22,169 nucleotides of DNA from contig JBCBZK010000051.1 of NCBI GenBank assembly GCA_039815365.1, positions 1 to 22,169 on the forward strand, given 5' to 3'. Below the pieces are notes generated by a model. The model searched no databases, was not told the DNA's origin, and saw nothing but the letters and a program-made list of their open reading frames with translations. Source of the DNA: CALBPI01 sp039815365 (GTDB lineage Bacteria; Pseudomonadota; Gammaproteobacteria; Steroidobacterales; Woeseiaceae). The position numbers and the translations under genes are program-made. Each line of letters opens with the position of its first letter. The stretch's first letter is position 1. Below, piece by piece: positions 8,116 to 15,815 of the stretch.

Positions 8116-9789
8116 TCAGACCGTGACTTGATTGCCTTCAAATCCGCGGAACGAGAATCCATCAAACGACTCGTTGTATACGCGCTTGATATCACGCAAA
8201 ACGCCAATCGCGACTTGCTCACCGACGAGCAAACCTTCGGTGCCATCGGTGCGCCAATGCACCCCGGCGATATCACGACCCAATGCAATGTTGGAGGCAA
8301 GCTTGTTGAGCTCACCACCGATGGTGAGCACGTCGCCTGTATAGGCGGAAACACCAACGCCGTCGCTATCCGGTGCGATCGCATCTGGGACCGGATGTTC
8401 TTCATCAAACAGCGCTTTCATGATCGTGGTGCACGCCCCGGCAATCGTTGCGTGTCCGGCTGGGTAGGCTGGGTGCGTGGGGCTGCCTTCCACATAGGCC
8501 ATTGGTAACAGATAGCTACCCGTGCGCGAGTACGTTTCATCGAACACACCGACTTTGTTAACCGAGCGATGAATCGGATAGCTGCGCGTGCCGCTCAAAT
8601 GATGATGCAGACGACCACCGAAAGTTTCCGGGCGAAGGCGCAGATGCACCTGCCATTTGTGGAACCAGGCCGCTTTCAATGCCTCGTGCGCGACCTTCGC
8701 GATCAGCGACAACAAGTCGGCACCACCGAACGTCACGAAACGACCTTGTGTGACAGAGAAGTCATACGGCAAACGCGGATCCCAAGGATTGATACCCAGA
8801 CCGCCGGTGATGATTTGCGCGGCAGCAAGATAGGCTTGATAGCTAAAGTCGACATGCACATAGCTGCCGAGGCTGCGTCCGTCAAAGATACGCCGTGGCG
8901 TTGCGTCAAGCACGGCGCTCGACAGCACGTTGCCACGTTGTACTTCGAGCCATTCATCGTAGCCCGTCATGAAATCCAGACCGGCGATATCAACGTTGTA
9001 ACGTTGCTCGAGGACAGTCGCACCGAACGGCACGTCTTTGAGCAGGAACTGCGAGATATACGGCCCAACGAGATCGCCGGGTGTTTCCCCGCGGAACAAG
9101 TTAGCCGGCGTGACCGGGCCCGAGTAACGTTTCTTGAAGTAAGAAAACTTGTTCAAATCTTTGACGGCTTTAGCTACGAGCGGATGGCTGTCGTATTCGC
9201 TGAACGGCACGTCGCGAAGCAACGCATGCCAATACACTTCGACAATTTCTGCAACTTCATCTTTGCTAGAGAATGCAGGTGCTGCCGGCATTGTCGTGCG
9301 GTGCGAATCGTAGCCTTCCAACGAGAAAGCATACGTCGCTTGTGGGTTCGCCAACTTGCGAGCGCCACCAAGCGGTATCGCTTCGAACCGGGACTCATTG
9401 CCGCTCTTCAATGCGCGTCTTAGTTTTCTGAACGCGCGCAGATCGACTTCGCCATATTCGTCGTGTGGCAGACCTTTAGTGAAGCTACCAATCTTGTTCG
9501 TTAGCGACTCAGCATCGCCGTTATCGGGATGTGTGGGTAGCGGTTGCGTCCATTGTTCCAACGCAGCAGACGCGCGGACCTCGTAGGCCGCGTTGCGTCG
9601 ACGACGACGTTGCTGCGGGATCACAGCAGCGTTGGCAGTACCTGGCGTCGCGGCGATGACAGGCAGCGCAGCCGTAGCGCCAGCCACCATTGCAGAGCGA
9701 CCGAGAAACGCGCGACGTGTTGTATCAACGGTCTCATTCGCTTCGTCATGACTGGTTTTCGTTTGATTGTCTGGTTGTTCGTTTGACAT
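8116..9789 (-). CDS. Tat-exported vanadium-dependent haloperoxidase homologue (PAP2 superfamily), atypical PAGH motif
   Basis: A 557-residue protein. The N-terminus has a twin-arginine signal (TRRAFLGRSAM at ~24-34, hydrophobic stretch, ANA cleavage near 54), so it is exported folded. The C-terminal half carries the vanadate/phosphate pocket: K378 and R386 in KWQVHLRLRP, AYPAGHA (G445, H446) and GRDIAGVHWRTD (R505, H511). The K-to-R spacing of 8 and an extra His seven residues before the catalytic one (H439) match algal bromoperoxidases more than fungal chloroperoxidases. The Ser of the usual PSGH, a vanadate-contacting residue, is Ala444. Known family members use hydrogen peroxide to oxidise halides; whether this variant does, or acts as a phosphatase, is open. 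A GGGGA ribosome-binding site (9794-9798) supports the ATG at 9789. It is monocistronic, ending at the 8061-8094 hairpin. Confidence 0.88.
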   Translation of the reverse strand: MSNEQPDNQTKTSHDEANETVDTTRRAFLGRSAMVAGATAALPVIAATPGTANAAVIPQQRRRRRNAAYEVRASAALEQWTQPLPTHPDNGDAESLTNKIGSFTKGLPHDEYGEVDLRAFRKLRRALKSGNESRFEAIPLGGARKLANPQATYAFSLEGYDSHRTTMPAAPAFSSKDEVAEIVEVYWHALLRDVPFSEYDSHPLVAKAVKDLNKFSYFKKRYSGPVTPANLFRGETPGDLVGPYISQFLLKDVPFGATVLEQRYNVDIAGLDFMTGYDEWLEVQRGNVLSSAVLDATPRRIFDGRSLGSYVHVDFSYQAYLAAAQIITGGLGINPWDPRLPYDFSVTQGRFVTFGGADLLSLIAKVAHEALKAAWFHKWQVHLRLRPETFGGRLHHHLSGTRSYPIHRSVNKVGVFDETYSRTGSYLLPMAYVEGSPTHPAYPAGHATIAGACTTIMKALFDEEHPVPDAIAPDSDGVGVSAYTGDVLTIGGELNKLASNIALGRDIAGVHWRTDGTEGLLVGEQVAIGVLRDIKRVYNESFDGFSFRGFEGNQVTV

Positions 9790-10111
9790 GATTTCCCCAA
9801 TGATTTTTTCGTGGCTCGTATTATTGTCACAGTGAGCACTGAGCGTGCCATGAATGTTTCTCGATGTTTGTCACCGAAATTACCGACACTGTTTTCGAGC
9901 CTGTGCGGCAAGACAGAATGTTCAGCTTTTAGACTGTCTGCATTGCGGCGGTTATCTCATCAGAGTGCAAGCGCTGCGTATATGCACACTTGTCATAAGC
10001 CGGAAAAAACTTCTTGTTATTCGATCAGTCTGATTATTTTGCGAGCAAGATTGTCTTCTTGTCTGCGGGCATAACGGTCAACGTTCGTTCACCATTGGCG
10101 ATAACGCGAGC
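9790..10111. other. Intergenic region upstream of the haloperoxidase
   Basis: This 322-bp stretch holds the haloperoxidase 5' region and the 3' end of the prepilin transcript. A short perfect inverted repeat, CAGTG-AG-CACTG, lies at 9830-9841, about 40 bases upstream of the haloperoxidase start; it could be an operator but is too short to call. A weak CAAGA...TCTTG hairpin lies near 10050-10065 without a U-tract. Open frames here look non-coding. Confidence 0.35.
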
Positions 10112-10690
10112 CTATGTCGTCGAGATACAAATGGTGATGCCGTTGCTTCGATAGGTCGATCGTCGCACCCGTCCGGCAACGTTCCATGCGCCCGTCCCGC
10201 TCGTAACAGTGCCGTCATTATCGATCGCGTTGCTCAGTTTTTTCCCGGCTGTATCGTCCACAATATTGTAGCGAACGATCATGGTGGGTCGATCAGGATT
10301 GCCGTCGCCGTCAATGTCACACATCTCAGTTGATCGCGTCTCACTGTAAATCAGCACTTCTTCTCCCGGGCTAAATCGATTGACCAGGTCAGCTTCGAGA
10401 TACGGTCCGTCCCAACCTGGCACCGGATTGCCAGACTGATCTGTGTTGACAATGAGTTGCCGCTCCCAGCTTGACGCAACCGGGTTCCGATGTTGCGGGA
10501 ACGTGCCTGTGTCCGTGTAGTAGCGCACGATCGCTGTATTGTAGGCACGCACGTCCTGCAAGGTTGCGCTCACACGAGAGTTCCTGATGGCATCGAAGAT
10601 CATCGGCGTTGCCATGGACGCCAGAATAGCAATCACTGCTACCACGCCAATCATCTCCATCAGCGTAAAACCATTTCGAACATGCTTCAT
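10112..10690 (-). CDS. Prepilin-like protein with type IV/type II N-terminal methylation motif
   Basis: A 192-residue secreted pseudopilin candidate. The short leader MKHVRNG is followed by FTLMEMIGVVAVIAILASMA, the prepilin peptidase motif (cut between G and F, methylated F, conserved Glu at +5) and the hydrophobic helix. The next segment (SATLQDVRAYNTAIVRYYTDTGTFP) and the later WDGPYLE resemble GspG-type major pseudopilins. A DIDGDGNPD loop (~135-143) looks like a calcium-binding-type turn. Two Cys, near 133 and 188, could form a disulphide. Most such genes sit in pilus or secretion clusters; here no assembly genes are adjacent, so it would depend on machinery encoded elsewhere. It is divergent from dbpA by ~145 bp. 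Exact role, pilus subunit or type II secretion accessory, is not resolved. Confidence 0.82.
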   Translation of the reverse strand: MKHVRNGFTLMEMIGVVAVIAILASMATPMIFDAIRNSRVSATLQDVRAYNTAIVRYYTDTGTFPQHRNPVASSWERQLIVNTDQSGNPVPGWDGPYLEADLVNRFSPGEEVLIYSETRSTEMCDIDGDGNPDRPTMIVRYNIVDDTAGKKLSNAIDNDGTVTSGTGAWNVAGRVRRSTYRSNGITICISTT

Positions 10691-10834
10691 TGTCGATTCG
10701 CCTAAAATTGCACCACAGCACCCAGTTTTTCGGCGAGCTGCTGCAGAACTTTAGAGCCAACGCGGTTGTGTTCTTTACACGCCGTTGCCGCGAGTTTCCC
10801 AACGGCTTGCTCATCGAACAGGTACCATCGCGGC

Positions 10835-12220
10835 ATGACCTCCCCAGCAAGTTTCAATACGCTCAGCCTCAGGTCCGAATTGCTCAGTAACCTTACAGCG
10901 ATCGGCTACGATGAAATGACACGCGTTCAGGCCGAGGCTTTGCCCGCGTTGCTCTCCGGTGCGGATGTTTCGGCCCGCGCGAAGACGGGTAGTGGTAAAA
11001 CGGCTGCCTTCGGGCTGGGGTTGCTGAACAAATTAGATGCGACCACGTTTGCCGCTCAAGCCTTGGTGCTTTGTCCGACACGTGAGCTGGCAGATCAGGT
11101 GACCAAGGAGCTGCGCCGTCTCGCCCGGGAAATTCCCAACGTTAAAGTGCTCACGCTTTGCGGTGGTGCGTCGTTAGGTCCGCAGCTTGCGTCATTGCAG
11201 CGACCTGCACATATCGTCGTTGGTACTCCGGGTCGCATTCTAAAACTGCTGCGCAAAGGCAATCTGTCGTTTCCTTCATTGCAGACCCTGGTGCTCGATG
11301 AGGCAGACCGTATGTTGGACATGGGATTCACCGATGACATCGATGCCATTATCAAGCAGCTTCCCAAACAGCGACAAACTGCCTTGTTCAGTGCTACTTA
11401 CCCGAACAACATTGCGACGATCGGTCGACGCATTCAAAATGATCCGATCACCGTTGATGTGACAGAGTCGGAGCAACCTGCAGCGATCGAACAGCGCTGG
11501 TGCAGCGTCACACGCGAGTCCCGTGACGAGGCACTGCTGCGTGTCATTCGCGCTTGGGGTGGTGCGCTCAATATTGTTTTTTGTAACACCAAGATTGAGT
11601 GTGCTGCCGTTGCACAGCTACTCATTGACGACGGCGTCGCCGCCGTCGCCTTGCACGGGGCTCTCGAGCAACACCAGCGTAACGAGATGCTCGTTCGCTT
11701 CGGCAATCGAAGTGCCAGTGTCATGGTGGCGACCGATGTTGCCGCGCGTGGCCTGGATATCGATGACCTAGACGTCGTGTTTAATTACGAATTGCCGAAG
11801 CAGGCCGAGGTGTTTGTCCATCGAATTGGTCGAACCGGTCGAGCTGGCCGCGAAGGTTTGGCCGTCAGCTTGGTTGAATCGCGTGAGCTGCGCCGTTGGC
11901 GCGATATTGAAAGTATGTTGCCGAGCGCGCTACCCGCCGAGAGCGCACTCCCCGCCAGTCGTGTCGTCATACCTGGGTTACGCCCTGCAATGACAACGGT
12001 ACACATTAGCGGCGGACGTAAGAATAAGTTGCGTCCCGGTGATTTGCTGGGTGCCTTGACTGCCAAGGGTGGAATCGCAGGTAAGAGTGTAGGGTCTATC
12101 GACTTGTTTGATACCTATGGTTATGTCGCGGTGCTGTCAGCAGATGCAAAACAGGCCGTGCAACAGTTAGCAAATCGGCCGATCAAAGGGCGTCGTTATC
12201 GAGCGCGCATCATTCGCTAG
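10835..12220 (+). CDS. dbpA: ATP-dependent RNA helicase DbpA
   Basis: A DEAD-box helicase acting in large ribosomal subunit assembly by binding hairpin 92 of 23S rRNA. From the ATG at 10835 it has 461 residues, close to E. coli DbpA (457). Motifs in order: Q-motif region (GYDEMTRVQAEALP, 24-37), Walker A AKTGSGKT (49-56), PTRELA (81-86), TPGR (131-134), DEAD (155-158), SAT (186-188), the VATDVAARGLDID block (~298-310) and HRIGRTGR (329-336). The C-terminal ~75 residues (VHISGGRKNKLRPGDLLGAL onward, with GKSVGSIDLFDTYGYV) form the DbpA RNA-binding domain, which separates it from RhlE, SrmB and other paralogues. The frame is open from 10766, but the extra residues do not resemble DbpA. No strong Shine-Dalgarno is seen. 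Convergent with the remnant-like frame downstream. Confidence 0.95.
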   Translation: MTSPASFNTLSLRSELLSNLTAIGYDEMTRVQAEALPALLSGADVSARAKTGSGKTAAFGLGLLNKLDATTFAAQALVLCPTRELADQVTKELRRLAREIPNVKVLTLCGGASLGPQLASLQRPAHIVVGTPGRILKLLRKGNLSFPSLQTLVLDEADRMLDMGFTDDIDAIIKQLPKQRQTALFSATYPNNIATIGRRIQNDPITVDVTESEQPAAIEQRWCSVTRESRDEALLRVIRAWGGALNIVFCNTKIECAAVAQLLIDDGVAAVALHGALEQHQRNEMLVRFGNRSASVMVATDVAARGLDIDDLDVVFNYELPKQAEVFVHRIGRTGRAGREGLAVSLVESRELRRWRDIESMLPSALPAESALPASRVVIPGLRPAMTTVHISGGRKNKLRPGDLLGALTAKGGIAGKSVGSIDLFDTYGYVAVLSADAKQAVQQLANRPIKGRRYRARIIR

Positions 12221-12483
12221 GTCGTGTGTCCAGGGAGCGGTGCGAATTCCGGTCCTCGTTGCAATACCCATTTGGTAGTGCGCTTCGGCCTCGACCGCAT
12301 TGCCATGGCGTGACTCGAATTCGGCGAGTTGCAATATTGATGCTGGGCGATAAGCGCTAACGTTCAACATATCGCGGTATTCCTGTGCTGCTTTAATGTG
12401 TTCGGCCCCTGGTCCATGACATGCAGCGCGGCTGTAGCTTACCACCGCATCGCGTGCGGGGCAGATGTGCGGCGTACTGGATT
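12221..12483 (-). pseudogene. Possible remnant of a TPR-like protein gene
   Basis: On the minus strand one frame is open from about 12483 (just after an in-frame TAA) and continues into the dbpA 3' end, stopping at 12167. It has only GTG-type internal starts (12445) and no ribosome-binding site, yet its translation looks protein-like: a segment LQLAEFESRHGNAVEAEAHYQMGI fits the tetratricopeptide-repeat helix pattern (L-A.....G....A...Y), preceded by HIKAAQEYRDML. The last ~25 codons overlap dbpA antisense and look random. This suggests a decayed or truncated TPR gene rather than a working one. It could also be chance coding potential in spacer DNA. Confidence 0.3.
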
Positions 12484-12560
12484 ACGATTCGTTGCTTTAC
12501 CATTGTTGAGTCTACACACTGGCGTTGTAACGCCATCATCACCAAGAAGTCGTCCATCCA

Positions 12561-13565
12561 ATGCCAGATCAACCGCGTTTTTCCCGCCGTACGTTCATCG
12601 AGCGATCCTCTGCGCTCGCCCTCGCGACGACCTCCCTGACCCTTGCAGGTTGTGACGATGCTAAACCAGTCATCCTCGACACGGATATTGGCGACGATAT
12701 CGATGACACCTGGGCATTAATGATGCTGCTGCGAACGCCCGGGCTCGATTTGAAGTTGGTCGTTGGCGATTACGGTAACGCAGTGTACCGGGCGCGACTT
12801 CTGGCAAAGTTGCTGACGCTGACGGGTCGAACCGATATTCCTATTGGCGTCGGCGTTGGTCGGGCTGATGAGCCCGGACAGCAGAGTGGTTGGGTTGGCG
12901 ATTACCAATTGGGTGATTACAGCGGTGACATCATTGAGGATGGCGTGCAGGCGATCATTCAAACGATCAAGCGCTCACCGGTCCCTGTCACACTGATCTG
13001 CATTGGTCCCGTTCCAAACATCGCAGAAGCGTTGCGCCGTGATCCGTCAATCGCTGGCAATGCGCGATTTATCGGGATGCATGGTTCCGTGTACAAAGGC
13101 TATGACAACGCACTACAGCCAGACGCAGAATGGAACGTCAAAACAGATCCGGCCTCATTGCAGGCGGTGTTTGCTGCGCCATGGGAATGCACGATTACGC
13201 CACTCGATACGTGTGGTGTGGTTGTGTTGGATGGTGAACATTACAAGAAGATCCACAATAGCAATGATCCCTGGTTGCAGGCGCTGATGGAGAATTTCCG
13301 TCTTTGGCTGCCTGGCGCGCCCTACGTTGATCCGAATCTGGATACTACTCAGACAAGTACAACGCTGTTTGATTCGGTTGCTGTCTACCTTGCCGCAGAT
13401 GATGCTTTGCTTGAGATGCAGACGCTGCCACTCGTCGTCACCGACGACGGCTTCACCGTCGTAGATGCACAAGCCGGCCGCCCGGTGCAGTGCGCCATTG
13501 GTTGGAAAGACCTTGAGGCATTCAAAGCGTTGCTGACACAAACACTGCTGGCTCGATCGAGGTAG
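12561..13565 (+). CDS. Secreted inosine/uridine-preferring nucleoside hydrolase, lipoprotein with Tat-like signal
   Basis: A 334-residue N-ribohydrolase: it cleaves the N-glycosidic bond of ribonucleosides to base plus ribose. The calcium-binding signature is visible right after the signal as DTDIGDDIDD (40-49), equivalent to the DxDxGxDD motif of the family; a later GPVPNIAEAL segment also fits the fold. The N-terminus has SRRTFIERS (8-16), a hydrophobic run and a lipobox LAGC with Cys31, so it is likely a Tat-exported lipoprotein acting in the periplasm or at the surface. The twin arginines are followed by TF rather than the full consensus, so Sec export is not excluded. The ATG at 12561 gives the signal directly; only a weak AAGAAG precedes it. 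It lies upstream of, but is separated by its own promoter region from, the GH16 gene. Confidence 0.86.
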   Translation: MPDQPRFSRRTFIERSSALALATTSLTLAGCDDAKPVILDTDIGDDIDDTWALMMLLRTPGLDLKLVVGDYGNAVYRARLLAKLLTLTGRTDIPIGVGVGRADEPGQQSGWVGDYQLGDYSGDIIEDGVQAIIQTIKRSPVPVTLICIGPVPNIAEALRRDPSIAGNARFIGMHGSVYKGYDNALQPDAEWNVKTDPASLQAVFAAPWECTITPLDTCGVVVLDGEHYKKIHNSNDPWLQALMENFRLWLPGAPYVDPNLDTTQTSTTLFDSVAVYLAADDALLEMQTLPLVVTDDGFTVVDAQAGRPVQCAIGWKDLEAFKALLTQTLLARSR

Positions 13566-13627
13566 CGTTCTTGTACGACGAGCGTTTCAGCCATGCGCGC
13601 TTTTCTTGTCATTCCGAGCGGCAAATA

Positions 13628-13656
13628 TTGACAGCGCTGTCATAGATCAATATAAC
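13628..13656 (+). promoter_or_regulatory. Sigma-70 promoter of the GH16 transcription unit
   Basis: Perfect -35 TTGACA (13628-13633), a 17-bp spacer and -10 TATAAC (13651-13656). Expected start of transcription near 13663, leaving a ~75-base leader before the GH16 start codon. The -35 box is embedded in the palindrome described next. Confidence 0.75.
13629..13642. promoter_or_regulatory. LacI-type operator palindrome overlapping the -35 box
   Basis: TGACAGCGCTGTCA is a perfect 14-bp palindrome with the central CG typical of LacI-family sugar-repressor operators. It covers five bases of the -35 element and the start of the spacer, a position where a bound repressor would block RNA polymerase. 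The repressor itself is not in this window. Confidence 0.62.
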
Positions 13657-13738
13657 GGCTGCATCTTTCTGGAACGCGCCTAAGATTGCTGCACGGCACT
13701 CGGGCGTCTTGCGGCGACGACGCTGATTGGATGTTGAC

Positions 13739-15070
13739 ATGACTCAATGGGTATTTCGATTAGCGGCTACCGCCGGGTGTTTACTGATGGTTGCATGCCT
13801 TAGTAGTGAAAATAATGCCGTAGAACCCGACGCGGTAGATCCGATCGTCTGGGCAACGAACGTCGGCGGTGAGGCTTACGTTGGCTCTGATGGCGTCCGA
13901 TTCTCGGCTGAAAACTCGATCACTGGCGGCGAGCTGCGCGTGCTTTCTGGCATCAAGGGTTCGCAAGACCCCGAGATATATCAGACTTACCGCGAAGGTG
14001 ATATGCAGATTGAGCGGGCACTGGCTGATGGACGCTATGCTGTCACATTCTATTTCGCCGAACCGGATGGTGAGTCCAGACGCTTCGACGTTTCGGTCAA
14101 CGGCCGTATCGCGATCGCGCAGGTGGATGTGCGCGGTTGGCGTGACGGAAAAGCCGACTCAGCGCTGAGTGTCACTGTACCGAATGTGATGGTTGAAGAC
14201 GGCGTGCTGCGCGCTTCGCTGATTGCGGCGCCAGGTGCACCAGTGCTGAGCGCGGTTGCTGTCCGTCGTCAGACAACCTTACCGAATGATAGGCCATTGC
14301 TGTGGTCTGACGAATTCGACGTGGATGGACCACCGAATCCAGCGCGGTGGAACGTTGAGCAATGGCCGGCTCGCAAAGTGAACGACGAGGATCAGGCGTA
14401 TACCGATCGCCCGGAGAATCTTGAAGTCCGCGATGGTTTGTTGAGAATCACGGCTCACAAGGAAAGCTTCGGCGATGCGCAGTACACGTCGGGTCGTATT
14501 CAGTCACAAGGTAAGGGTGATGTGCACTATGGCCGGGTGGAAGTGCGAGCGAAACTGCCAACGGGACAGGGCACGTGGCCTGCCATCTGGATGTTGCCGA
14601 GTGATCCGTTCCACTATGCGACAACGTGCGAAGCGCCCGCCGATTGGCAGGGTAGCGAGACATGCGATGCATGGCCAAACTCTGGCGAAATCGACATCAT
14701 GGAGCATGTTGGTTTTCAGATGGGTCATGTGCATGGCACGGTTCACAACAAAGCGTACTACTGGGTAGAGTGGGAGCAGCGAAAAGGCCGGGTTATCCTT
14801 GATGATGTAGATACGGCGTTTCATGTCTATGCGTTGGAGTGGACACCAGAGCGTATTGATGTGTTTGTCGATGACATTCACTACTTCAGCTACATGAACG
14901 AAGAGACGGGCTGGAAGAGCTGGCCGTACGACCAGCCTTTCCATGTGATACTGAACCTTGCCGTGGGTGGTGTCTGGGGGCGCTCTGGCGGTCCGATTGA
15001 CGATAGTATTTTTCCGCAGACGCTGCTGATCGATTACGTTCGTGTGTTCGGTCAGCGCTCGGAGAAATGA
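13739..15070 (+). CDS. GH16 beta-glucanase (laminarinase-like) lipoprotein with malectin-like domain
   Basis: From the ATG at 13739 the protein has 443 residues; the frame can also start at a TTG at 13727. A lipoprotein signal (QWVFRLAATAGCLLMVAC, Cys20) is followed by a malectin-like carbohydrate-binding domain (~34-175, beginning IVWATNVGGEAYVGSDGVRF). The GH16 domain starts near 190 (LLWSDEFD). Its catalytic ExDxxE is intact as EIDIME at 317-322 (nucleophile Glu317, acid/base Glu322), with the substrate-cleft strand PAIWMLP upstream. The ExDxxE form with the Met bulge is that of laminarinases and related beta-1,3-glucanases; the true substrate could be another beta-glucan or galactan. It is probably anchored at the outer membrane. 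First gene of the likely operon with the DUF4956, CotH and VTC genes, 76 bp before the next start. Confidence 0.9.
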   Translation: MTQWVFRLAATAGCLLMVACLSSENNAVEPDAVDPIVWATNVGGEAYVGSDGVRFSAENSITGGELRVLSGIKGSQDPEIYQTYREGDMQIERALADGRYAVTFYFAEPDGESRRFDVSVNGRIAIAQVDVRGWRDGKADSALSVTVPNVMVEDGVLRASLIAAPGAPVLSAVAVRRQTTLPNDRPLLWSDEFDVDGPPNPARWNVEQWPARKVNDEDQAYTDRPENLEVRDGLLRITAHKESFGDAQYTSGRIQSQGKGDVHYGRVEVRAKLPTGQGTWPAIWMLPSDPFHYATTCEAPADWQGSETCDAWPNSGEIDIMEHVGFQMGHVHGTVHNKAYYWVEWEQRKGRVILDDVDTAFHVYALEWTPERIDVFVDDIHYFSYMNEETGWKSWPYDQPFHVILNLAVGGVWGRSGGPIDDSIFPQTLLIDYVRVFGQRSEK

Positions 15071-15146
15071 TCAAAACCGTGACATGACTTCAAGTTGGCT
15101 CGGGTACGTTATGTATACTCACGCCATCCTAATACGGGTCTGAATC

Positions 15147-15815
15147 ATGTCCGAAGCGTCAATTTTTCCGCCACAGCTCATGCTGTTGATCACATCGTTG
15201 CTGGGTCTGATGATCAACATGTCGATCAGTCTGAGTGGCCAGAACTGGGCGCGTCTTCGCTCTCAGAGGTACTCGGCTGTGTTATTGCCGCCAGCGGCCT
15301 TGATCATCACGTGGTCCATATCCGATAACCTGGCCCTGTCGCTCGGCATGATTGGTGCGCTATCGATTGTGCGGTTCCGTACGCCGATCAAGAACCCGTT
15401 TGAGCTCGTGATTTTCTTTTGCTATTTGATTATCGGCATTAGCGCCGGTGTCGATTTGAGCTACTCGCTGTATTTGTTCCTGGCTGTCGTGCTCTCGCCG
15501 GTGTTAGTGATATTGACCGATGTGCCGTTGACGTCTTTGTCGATTTTTGGCCGCAAGATCAATTCAAAAGTTGAGTTCTCGGAAGACCCGGTGCAGATGA
15601 TCGTGCAACTAGAGTCGGAAAGCGTGTCTTTGCCAGAGTCGGTTGCGAAACATGCGATCTCCAGTGTTTCGTTTACGCCGGTGCAGAGCGATGGTGGATT
15701 TATCGTCGACATCACCGCCTCTTTCAACACACTCGATGACGCGATGTCATGCTTGCAGCACATCAAAAGTACAGCCACCGTATTGCACGGTACTGTGCAA
15801 GTTATCGAGCGCTAG
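15147..15815 (+). CDS. DUF4956 integral membrane protein
   Basis: A 222-residue inner-membrane protein of the DUF4956 family (PF16316). Four hydrophobic segments (~8-30, 43-58, 62-75, 86-123 as a pair) carry the family signature GALSIVRFRTPIKNP at ~70-84; the C-terminal ~90 residues are soluble and look like a small alpha/beta (ferredoxin/ACT-like) domain. No catalytic function is known. Members are repeatedly found next to VTC-domain polyphosphate polymerases and CotH kinases, as here. Because the VTC protein downstream has no membrane segment, this protein is the natural candidate for its membrane partner, perhaps playing the part of the membrane subunits of the yeast VTC complex (inference). 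Start ATG 15147; a weak GGGT precedes it. Its last 67 bases overlap the CotH gene. Confidence 0.85.
   Translation: MSEASIFPPQLMLLITSLLGLMINMSISLSGQNWARLRSQRYSAVLLPPAALIITWSISDNLALSLGMIGALSIVRFRTPIKNPFELVIFFCYLIIGISAGVDLSYSLYLFLAVVLSPVLVILTDVPLTSLSIFGRKINSKVEFSEDPVQMIVQLESESVSLPESVAKHAISSVSFTPVQSDGGFIVDITASFNTLDDAMSCLQHIKSTATVLHGTVQVIER

Noticed and set aside
7908..8408. 166-codon minus-strand frame
   Set aside because: Mostly a shifted frame of the haloperoxidase 3' end and runs through the hairpin terminator.
8569..9423. 284-codon open frame on the plus strand
   Set aside because: Lies wholly antisense to the haloperoxidase, whose motifs are certain; the translation shows no domain and no ribosome-binding site.
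9830..9841. CAGTG-AG-CACTG as haloperoxidase operator
   Set aside because: Short arms and no matching promoter or regulator; listed only in the spacer description.
10766..10834. Upstream start for dbpA adding 23 residues
   Set aside because: The extra residues do not resemble DbpA, and the ATG at 10835 gives the usual length.
15114..15119. TATACT as a separate promoter for the DUF4956 gene
   Set aside because: A fair -10 box but no -35 element at 16-18 bp; not strong enough to split the operon.
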